From Gorillibacterium sp. (GTDB taxonomy: Bacteria; Bacillota; Bacilli; Paenibacillales; NBRC-103111): a stretch of DNA of 5,809 bases. A model generated the notes under the pieces. The model did no database searches. It was given only the letters and a program-made list of their open reading frames with translations, and had not been told where the DNA came from. Numbering within the stretch: the first letter of the stretch is position 1; every line of letters begins with the position of its first letter. Both the position numbers and the translations under genes were made by a program. This document shows, piece after piece, positions 1 through 4,896 of the stretch. The stretch covers positions 1-5,809 of the forward strand of contig JACMJI010000026.1 of assembly GCA_014380705.1 (NCBI GenBank). Reading direction: 5' to 3'.

Positions 1-209
1 TATTGTATTGGCGCTCATATTTGTCATCGTTTGAAACATGATGCTCCATCCGATCATACTCATTACGGACTTCACGTATTCCAGCCATCAACTTGTCCAA
101 CTCACCTCGGTCGAGCCAAACCCCTTTGCAGTCGGGGCACACATCAATGAGTACGCTGTTTTTTTTCCACTTCACGCATTCGAACATCTGAACATACCGG
201 GCATTTCAT
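1..209 (-). pseudogene. zf-TFIIB zinc-finger protein, frameshifted and cut by window edge
   Basis: Read on the minus strand from ATG at 209, the frame gives MKCPVCSDVRMREVEKK and stops at 146-144 after 21 residues. Dropping one A from the eight-A run (T run at 159-166 on plus) restores an open frame to the window edge. That frame contains VCPDCKGVWLDRGELDKL, about 69 residues in all. The corrected protein has Cys3, Cys6, Cys24 and Cys27 as two CPxC knuckles, the pattern of the small zf-TFIIB family of putative zinc-binding proteins, whose function is poorly known. The tail after the core is charged (REVRNEYDRMEHH). A GGAG lies 10 bases before ATG 209. In-frame GTG 212 and ATG 218 are alternatives, but ATG 218 is too close to the GGAG. 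The family call is firm. Whether the shift is a true mutation, slippage or a read error cannot be decided here. Confidence 0.72.
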
Positions 210-247
210 CACTGACATTCTCCATTCGCTTTTATCGTAGCGTACTT

Positions 248-277
248 TATTACGCGTCTTAGACAGTAAGGTTTCAA
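248..277 (-). promoter_or_regulatory. weak promoter candidate for the zinc-finger gene
   Basis: On the minus strand TTGAAA (277-272) is followed after 18 bases by GTAATA (253-248), about 40 bases before the start codon. An inverted repeat GCGTA-N6-TACGC (240-255) overlaps the proposed -10 and could be an operator. Both matches are short, and the -10 is a poor fit to consensus. Confidence 0.22.
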
Positions 278-290
278 GTCGCAGCAGAAA

Positions 291-326
291 GGAAGTGGTT
301 ATATTCTACCACTTCCCTTTTATTTT
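291..326. terminator. hairpin between oxidase and zinc-finger genes, terminator-like
   Basis: GGAAGTGGT (291-299) pairs perfectly with ACCACTTCC (308-316), a 9-bp stem with an 8-base loop. The better U-rich tail, CTTTTATTTT (317-326), is on the plus strand, although no plus-strand gene lies upstream in the window. Read on the minus strand, where it would end the oxidase transcript about 97 bases past its stop, the stem is followed only by TTTC. It is preceded there by an A-rich stretch, so a bidirectional terminator is plausible. The hairpin is certain as sequence. Its direction of action is inferred. Confidence 0.55.
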
Positions 327-412
327 AAAAAATAAACATATGGTCACATGTTGCGTCATTATTTGGACAACGGGCATCATTTATTTCCGGTCGGATAAGC
401 GTATCAATAGCA

Positions 413-1960
413 TTACTCCGGTTTATTATCCTCTTTGGGATCGGCCACGAAATCGTTCTTGTAATCCGTGTACAGCATGTGGGTAACCATTCCTGCAGAA
501 GCGTGATGCAGATCATGACAGTGGAACATCCAATCTCCTGGATTGTCTGCTTCGAAGGCAACCACATATTGTTCACCTGGTTTCAGATTCAAGGTATCCT
601 TGACGATAGGGGAACCCTCCACAGGTTTACCGTTTTTACTGAGGACTTGGAAAAAGTGCCCGTGAAGGTGCATGGGATGATCATCTGATTTAGAGTTGTT
701 TACCAGTATGACCTTCACCTTGTCGCCTTTCTCTACCTTAACGGCGTCCGTGTCAGGGTAACCTTTGCCGTTGATGGTGTAAACGGGCTGACCGTTCTTC
801 TCCTCGGTGCCTAAATTCATGGTATATTCCAAATCGTATTGTTGTGCTAATGTGAACGCCGCTTTGCCTGTCTGACCGTAACGGGTCAGATCGAAGAAAG
901 GGAGATTGATCACCGCGTCATCGGGTTGATCTTGCTCGGAAGATCCTTCGTAAGCGATGATGACCTTCATTCCTTTAACTCCGGGCTCGCTACCGTGAGC
1001 TTCCATAAACCAATTGCCCGGATTGTTTGCTTCGAACTCTACGTCATACCGCTCACCCGGCGCAATGGATAGGAAAGTATCCTTGAGCAACTGCGGGCCA
1101 TTAATCGGTTGACCATCCGTTGCCGTAACTTTCCACTCATGACCGTGCAAGTGCAGGATATGGGATTTATAACCCGCATTTATCAAGCGAAGCCGTACCT
1201 TATCACCCTGTTTAACCATCAGCTTATCGATGGCTGCGCCGGTCTTACCATTGATGCTCAAGAGATCATACATGTCCATATCATGGTCTCCAGTAGTATT
1301 ACTCATGTTTCCCATGTCCATATTTGCTGTACCCATGGAGTTCCATTCATCCAACATAATGGTATAATCCCGATCAATAGGGTCTTCTTTAGCTTCGACA
1401 ATGAAGGCACCGTAGAGACCACGGTCGACTTGATTCACGCTGTCCTGATGGGAATGATACCAGTAAGTTCCCGGAACGGTGGCTGTAAATTCGTAGGTAA
1501 ATGTATTTCCTGGTTGAACGGCATTCATGGTAACTCCCGGTATACCGTCCATAGAAATAGGAACGGGGACACCGTGCCAATGGATTGAAGTAGGCTCCGG
1601 CAACTCGTTCTTCAGCGTTATTGTAACCTTGTCGCCTTGTTTAACACGAATTTCCGGGCCAGGTACCGAATTATTGTAGGTCCAAACCGGCAGTATTCTA
1701 CCCGATTCCACTTCCAAATTACTCTGCTTTGCTGTCAGTGTGAATTCCGTTTGACGGATAACATCCATATTAACGGTCTTTGCGGAAGATTCATTAGCTT
1801 TGGGTGCTTTCGTGGGCATATCCATCTTGGAATGGTCCATGCCTTCCATGTTGTTATCCTTATTGTTTTTCATGTTGTTATCCTCATTGTTAGAACAACC
1901 AGCAAGAATCACAGCGAGCATACCCGCTAAAACCACTACCCGAATTAGATTTTTTCTCAT
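413..1960 (-). CDS. three-domain multicopper oxidase, lipoprotein
   Basis: A 515-residue laccase/CueO-like enzyme, expected to couple oxidation of a substrate (phenolics, metal ions such as Cu(I), or others) to four-electron reduction of O2 to water. Residues 1-22 form a lipoprotein signal with lipobox LAGC (Cys22), so it should be anchored on the outer membrane face. Domain 1 carries HWHG (127-130) and YHSH (168-171). Domain 3 carries HPMHLHGH (428-435) and HCHDLHHASAGM (480-491). By family pattern, type 1 ligands are His428, Cys481, His486 and Met491; type 2 are His127 and His431; type 3 are His129, 169, 171, 433, 480 and 482. All are present. Met/His-rich stretches lie after the lipobox (30-48) and between domains 1 and 2 (209-230). 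Domain 2 resembles domain 3 but lacks the type 1 Cys. The start at 1960 is set by GGAGG six bases upstream and by the signal peptide. It is divergent from adhE. Substrate is unknown. Confidence 0.95.
   Translation of the reverse strand: MRKNLIRVVVLAGMLAVILAGCSNNEDNNMKNNKDNNMEGMDHSKMDMPTKAPKANESSAKTVNMDVIRQTEFTLTAKQSNLEVESGRILPVWTYNNSVPGPEIRVKQGDKVTITLKNELPEPTSIHWHGVPVPISMDGIPGVTMNAVQPGNTFTYEFTATVPGTYWYHSHQDSVNQVDRGLYGAFIVEAKEDPIDRDYTIMLDEWNSMGTANMDMGNMSNTTGDHDMDMYDLLSINGKTGAAIDKLMVKQGDKVRLRLINAGYKSHILHLHGHEWKVTATDGQPINGPQLLKDTFLSIAPGERYDVEFEANNPGNWFMEAHGSEPGVKGMKVIIAYEGSSEQDQPDDAVINLPFFDLTRYGQTGKAAFTLAQQYDLEYTMNLGTEEKNGQPVYTINGKGYPDTDAVKVEKGDKVKVILVNNSKSDDHPMHLHGHFFQVLSKNGKPVEGSPIVKDTLNLKPGEQYVVAFEADNPGDWMFHCHDLHHASAGMVTHMLYTDYKNDFVADPKEDNKPE
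1847..1891. repeat. two-copy 24-bp-period tandem repeat inside the oxidase gene
   Basis: Copies at 1847-1867 and 1871-1891 match at 20 of 21 bases and sit 24 bases apart. In the oxidase frame they encode the adjacent NNEDNNM and NNKDNNM units just after the lipobox cysteine. The period is a multiple of three, so copy gain or loss would keep the frame. This is a flexible hydrophilic tether, likely length-variable between strains. Confidence 0.85.
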
Positions 1961-1964
1961 ATCG

Positions 1965-1971
1965 TTCCTCC
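1965..1971 (-). promoter_or_regulatory. ribosome binding site fixing the oxidase start
   Basis: The minus strand reads GGAGGAA followed by CGAT and ATG at 1960. GGAGG (1971-1967) lies 6 bases before the ATG. The frame is open a further 52 codons upstream, but that stretch has no comparable site and would bury the signal peptide, so this site decides the start. Confidence 0.88.
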
Positions 1972-1978
1972 ATTTGTA

Positions 1979-2002
1979 ATTATAATAATTTAATAATAGA
2001 TA
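1979..2002 (-). promoter_or_regulatory. A/T-rich probable promoter zone of the oxidase gene
   Basis: On the minus strand this stretch holds several -10-like hexamers: TATCTA (2002-1997), TATTAT (1998-1993) and a perfect TATAAT (1984-1979). None has a good -35 at 16-18 bases. TATAAT is so near the start that transcription would begin almost at the ribosome site. A promoter must lie nearby, and poor -35 boxes would fit activator dependence, but the exact elements are not resolved. Confidence 0.35.
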
Positions 2003-2003
2003 A

Positions 2004-2022
2004 AAAGTGTGGGGAAAGTGTG
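2004..2022. promoter_or_regulatory. phased direct repeat AAAGTGTG x2 in the divergent region
   Basis: AAAGTGTG occurs at 2004-2011 and again at 2015-2022, spaced 11 bases start to start, about one helical turn. On the minus strand it reads CACACTTT-N3-CACACTTT, just upstream of the A/T-rich zone before the oxidase. Direct repeats at 11-base period are typical of OmpR/PhoB-type response-regulator sites. No regulator gene is in the window, so that use is an inference. Confidence 0.4.
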
Positions 2023-2023
2023 T

Positions 2024-2035
2024 GGTTTGAAAACC
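2024..2035. promoter_or_regulatory. small palindrome GGTTT-GA-AAACC, possible operator
   Basis: Five-base perfect arms flank a two-base centre. The palindrome overlaps the candidate adhE -35 (TTGAAA, 2027-2032), where a bound repressor could act. It does not match the usual Rex or Fnr dyads. Short palindromes of this size occur by chance. Confidence 0.25.
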
Positions 2036-2057
2036 TAAAGCCTTATTTGGGGATAAT
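2027..2057 (+). promoter_or_regulatory. candidate adhE promoter
   Basis: TTGAAA (2027-2032) and GATAAT (2052-2057) are separated by 19 bases, longer than the ideal 17. Transcription from here would give an untranslated leader of roughly 110 bases before adhE. No other pair between 1961 and 2178 looked better. Confidence 0.3.
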
Positions 2058-2165
2058 TGGGTTTTTGGCATTTTAAAAAACAGACAAACTCCATACTTTG
2101 CCCATGAAATCAACACATTTGGGAGGTAAGGTTATAGCAAGAAGGCGAAGAGGTAAACAAACAAT

Positions 2166-2171
2166 GGGAGG
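2166..2171 (+). promoter_or_regulatory. ribosome binding site fixing the adhE start
   Basis: GGGAGG lies 7 bases before ATG 2179. The frame is open upstream to 2098, but the TTG at 2098 and ATG at 2104 have no such site, and the ATG at 2165 overlaps this one. Translation is therefore placed at 2179. Confidence 0.88.
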
Positions 2172-2178
2172 AAATAAA

Positions 2179-4779
2179 ATGGCTTTAAAAGAAACGATAT
2201 TGCAGGAGCAAGTCTCCACTCATGAACAGGTGAAGTTGTTAGTCAAACGGGCCAAGGAAGCCCAAGCCGAGTTTATGAAGCTAAACCAGGAACAAGTGGA
2301 TACCATTGTGCAGGAAATGGCACTTGCTGGACTGGATCAACATATGGTGCTGGCCAAAATGGCCATAGAAGAGACAGGCAGAGGTGTTTACGAAGATAAG
2401 ATCACGAAAAATATATTTGCTACCGAATACATCTATCACAGCATGAAGTATGAAAAAACCGTAGGCGTCATTGAAGAAAACCCATACGAAAACTACAAGA
2501 AGATCGCCGAGCCGGTAGGTATCATTGCCGGACTTACGCCCGTAACCAACCCGACCTCAACGACGATGTTTAAGTCGCTGATCTCAGTGAAAACACGGAA
2601 CCCGATCATCTTCGCTTTTCATCCGTCGGCTCAAAAATGTAGCAGCGCATCAGCTGATGTTCTGTATCAAGCGGCCGTGGCGAACGGCGCTCCGGAGCAC
2701 TGCATTCAATGGATTGAATCTCCTTCTCTGGAAGCAACCCAGCTACTGATGAATCATCCAGACGTGGCGCTCATTCTTGCCACCGGAGGATCAGCCATGG
2801 TGAAAGCTGCCTATAGCACAGGAAAGCCTGCTCTTGGGGTTGGACCTGGTAACGTACCTTGCTTTATTGAGAAGAGCGCCAATCTAAACCAAGCCGTTAC
2901 CGATCTTATACTATCCAAAACCTTCGACAACGGCATGATCTGCGCTTCCGAGCAGGCTGTCATTATTGAAGAGGCCATTTATGAACAAACCAAAAAAATT
3001 ATGAAGGAAAATGGGTGTTATTTTCTCAGTAAGGAGGAAACCGCAAAGCTTTCAAAGGCGGTTATCCATCCGGAGAAATGTGCCGTTCAACCTGCGGTTG
3101 TCGGGAAATCGGCTTGGAAAATTGCTGAGATGGCGGGAATTTCCGTATCGAAAGATGTCAAAATCCTGGTGGCCGAACTCGATGGAGTAGGCAAAGCCTA
3201 TCCTCTATCCGCGGAGAAATTAAGTCCGGTACTAGCCTGTTACAAAGTAAAAACGGCCCAACAAGGAATTGATCGCGCAGCAGAAATCGTTGCCTTTGGG
3301 GGAATGGGACACACTTCGGTCATCCATTCCTCAGATGAAGAGGTGATTCAGGCTTATGCGAACCGTCTTCAAACGGGAAGGATTATCGTCAATTCTCCAT
3401 CCACCCACGGGGCCATTGGGGACATTTATAATACAAATATGCCTTCCCTTACACTCGGATGCGGTTCTTACGGTCAGAACTCCACAACATCCAACGTAAC
3501 GGCGGTGAATTTGTTGAATATTAAACGGGTTGCCTACCGGACGGTGAATATGCAATGGTTCAAGATTCCCCCAAAAATATATTTTGAAAAAGGGTCAACT
3601 CAGTATTTATCCAAAATGCCGGATATCTCCCGTATTCTCATCGTAACTGATCCGATGATGGTTAAACTGGGATATGTGGAAAAGGTGGAGTATCATTTAC
3701 GGAAGCGTCAAACGCCTGTATTCATTGAGGTTTTCTCCGAGGTGGAACCCGACCCTTCGGTGGACACTGTTGAACGCGGGGTTGCCGTCATGAACAACTT
3801 CCAGCCCGATTGCATTATCGCGCTTGGAGGTGGATCTCCGATGGATGCTGCCAAGGCCATGTGGCTCTTCTACGAATATCCGGATACCAGCTTCCACTCC
3901 TTGAAACAGAAGTTTCTGGATATCCGCAAACGGATTTACAAGTACCCGAGACTGGGCGTAAGAGCTAAGTTCGTGGCCATCCCGACGACATCGGGAACCG
4001 GTTCGGAAGTGACCTCCTTTGCGGTTATTACCGACAAGAAGGGGAACACGAAATATCCGCTGGCGGATTACGAGCTCACGCCTGATGTGGCCATCATTGA
4101 TCCCGAATATGTATACAGCCTGCCAAAGTCTGTCGTTGGCGATACGGGGATTGATGTCTTGACTCATGCAATTGAAGCCTATGTATCGGTTATGGCTAAT
4201 GATTTTACCGATGGCTTGGCGATGAAGGCGATTCAATTGGTCTTTGCCAATCTAGAAAAATCATATATGACCGGAGATCCGGTTGCCAGGGAGAAAATGC
4301 ACAATGCTTCCACCATCGCCGGTATGGCCTTCGCCAATGCGTTCTTGGGTATCAATCACAGTCTCTCCCACAAATGGGGAGCCGAGTTTCATACCTCGCA
4401 TGGCAGAACCAATGCCATTCTGATGCCTCACGTCATTCGTTATAATGCGGAACAGCCAACCAAGTTCGCCTCGTTTCCTAAGTACGACCATTTCGTTGCG
4501 GATAAGCGCTATGCGGAAATAGCCCGAGTTTTAGGCCTGCCGGCAAAGTCGACGGAAGAAGGAGTGAACAGCCTGATCGAGGCAATTCGCAAACTTAATA
4601 AAATAGTAGGGATTCCGGAATCTTTTCAAGCTTTGGGGATCGACAAAATTGCATTCGAAGCGAAAGTCGAATATTTGGCCGACCGCGCCTTCGAAGATCA
4701 ATGCACCACTGCGAACCCAAGGATGCCATTGGTCAGTGAACTTGCCAACATTTACCGAAAAGCGTATTACGGAGAATGA
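2179..4779 (+). CDS. adhE: bifunctional acetaldehyde-CoA/alcohol dehydrogenase AdhE
   Basis: An 866-residue cytosolic enzyme that reduces acetyl-CoA to acetaldehyde and then ethanol with NADH, regenerating NAD during fermentation. Its length is normal for AdhE. The N-terminal CoA-acylating aldehyde dehydrogenase domain (about 1-440) shows the nucleotide-site motif GVGPGN (220-225) and the catalytic Cys255 in FDNGMICASEQ. A linker around 440-465 leads to an iron-type alcohol dehydrogenase domain with NAD motif GGGSPMDAAK (550-559). By alignment to known AdhE, the metal ligands are Asp659, His663, His727 and His741. No catalytic residue is missing and the frame is intact. The family assembles into spirosomes, which cannot be judged from sequence alone. 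It is divergent from the oxidase and followed by a hairpin at 4833-4866. A Rex or CcpA site would be expected for such a gene, but I saw no convincing one in the 218 bases upstream. Confidence 0.97.
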   Translation: MALKETILQEQVSTHEQVKLLVKRAKEAQAEFMKLNQEQVDTIVQEMALAGLDQHMVLAKMAIEETGRGVYEDKITKNIFATEYIYHSMKYEKTVGVIEENPYENYKKIAEPVGIIAGLTPVTNPTSTTMFKSLISVKTRNPIIFAFHPSAQKCSSASADVLYQAAVANGAPEHCIQWIESPSLEATQLLMNHPDVALILATGGSAMVKAAYSTGKPALGVGPGNVPCFIEKSANLNQAVTDLILSKTFDNGMICASEQAVIIEEAIYEQTKKIMKENGCYFLSKEETAKLSKAVIHPEKCAVQPAVVGKSAWKIAEMAGISVSKDVKILVAELDGVGKAYPLSAEKLSPVLACYKVKTAQQGIDRAAEIVAFGGMGHTSVIHSSDEEVIQAYANRLQTGRIIVNSPSTHGAIGDIYNTNMPSLTLGCGSYGQNSTTSNVTAVNLLNIKRVAYRTVNMQWFKIPPKIYFEKGSTQYLSKMPDISRILIVTDPMMVKLGYVEKVEYHLRKRQTPVFIEVFSEVEPDPSVDTVERGVAVMNNFQPDCIIALGGGSPMDAAKAMWLFYEYPDTSFHSLKQKFLDIRKRIYKYPRLGVRAKFVAIPTTSGTGSEVTSFAVITDKKGNTKYPLADYELTPDVAIIDPEYVYSLPKSVVGDTGIDVLTHAIEAYVSVMANDFTDGLAMKAIQLVFANLEKSYMTGDPVAREKMHNASTIAGMAFANAFLGINHSLSHKWGAEFHTSHGRTNAILMPHVIRYNAEQPTKFASFPKYDHFVADKRYAEIARVLGLPAKSTEEGVNSLIEAIRKLNKIVGIPESFQALGIDKIAFEAKVEYLADRAFEDQCTTANPRMPLVSELANIYRKAYYGE

Positions 4780-4796
4780 AGTTGTTAACAAGTGAG

Positions 4797-4828
4797 TTGA
4801 CCCCACCTTTTTGGGGTAAAATTACAAT
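4797..4828 (+). promoter_or_regulatory. promoter candidate with dyad in a long spacer, for the propeller gene
   Basis: TTGACC (4797-4802) and TACAAT (4823-4828) are 20 bases apart. A dyad ACCCCA-N6-TGGGGT (4800-4817) begins inside the -35. An overlong spacer carrying a dyad that starts at the A of TTGACC is the arrangement of MerR/CueR-family promoters. However, this dyad is 18 bases and off-centre, while CueR dyads are about 21 and centred. CsoR-type C/G tracts are a second possibility. No regulator gene is in view. Confidence 0.38.
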
Positions 4829-4832
4829 ATAC

Positions 4833-4870
4833 AAAGTAGGCGGGGCCTGAAAATCCTGCCTGCTTTTCTC
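4833..4870 (+). terminator. rho-independent terminator after adhE, or leader hairpin
   Basis: AAAGTAGGCGGG (4833-4844) pairs with CCTGCCTGCTTT (4855-4866) over 12 positions, two of them G-U, with a 10-base loop and a short U-rich tail TCTC. It sits 54 bases past the adhE stop, a normal place for its terminator. The propeller gene starts only 27 bases later, leaving no room for a promoter between. A transcript from the candidate promoter at 4797-4828 would therefore start at or in this stem. An alternative small hairpin, AGGC-GGG-GCCT (4838-4848), competes with the long stem. Confidence 0.65.
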
Positions 4871-4896
4871 TGACGAAATGAACCGGAGGGACACTT

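Noticed and set aside
38..262. 74-codon open frame on plus at the left end
   Set aside because: It lies opposite the zinc-finger gene, whose motifs are clear on minus, and has no ribosome site or motif of its own.
319..336. Perfect TTTATTTT-AA-AAAATAAA palindrome
   Set aside because: It is made only of A and T in a low-complexity stretch, so symmetry is expected by chance and the helix would be weak.
1109..1588. 159-codon open frame on plus across the oxidase gene
   Set aside because: It is antisense to conserved copper domains, with no ribosome site and no recognisable domain, so it is a shadow frame.
2061..2081. GTTTTT/AAAAAC hairpin in the adhE leader as a riboswitch or attenuator
   Set aside because: The stem is six mostly A-U pairs with no U-tail and no conserved riboswitch core.
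1961..2116. N-terminal extension of the oxidase by 52 codons on minus
   Set aside because: The frame is merely open. It has no ribosome site, it would precede a good lipoprotein signal peptide, and it would cover the A/T-rich promoter zone.
2121..2126. Extra GGGAGG in the adhE leader, suggesting a leader peptide
   Set aside because: No ATG, GTG or TTG follows at 5-12 bases, so no small gene can be supported.
2098..2178. N-terminal extension of AdhE by 27 codons
   Set aside because: TTG 2098 and ATG 2104 lack ribosome sites, the Arg-rich extension is unlike AdhE N-termini, and a GGGAGG sits correctly before ATG 2179.
3697..4236. 179-codon open frame on minus across adhE
   Set aside because: It is antisense to the conserved alcohol dehydrogenase domain, with no family resemblance, so it is a shadow frame.
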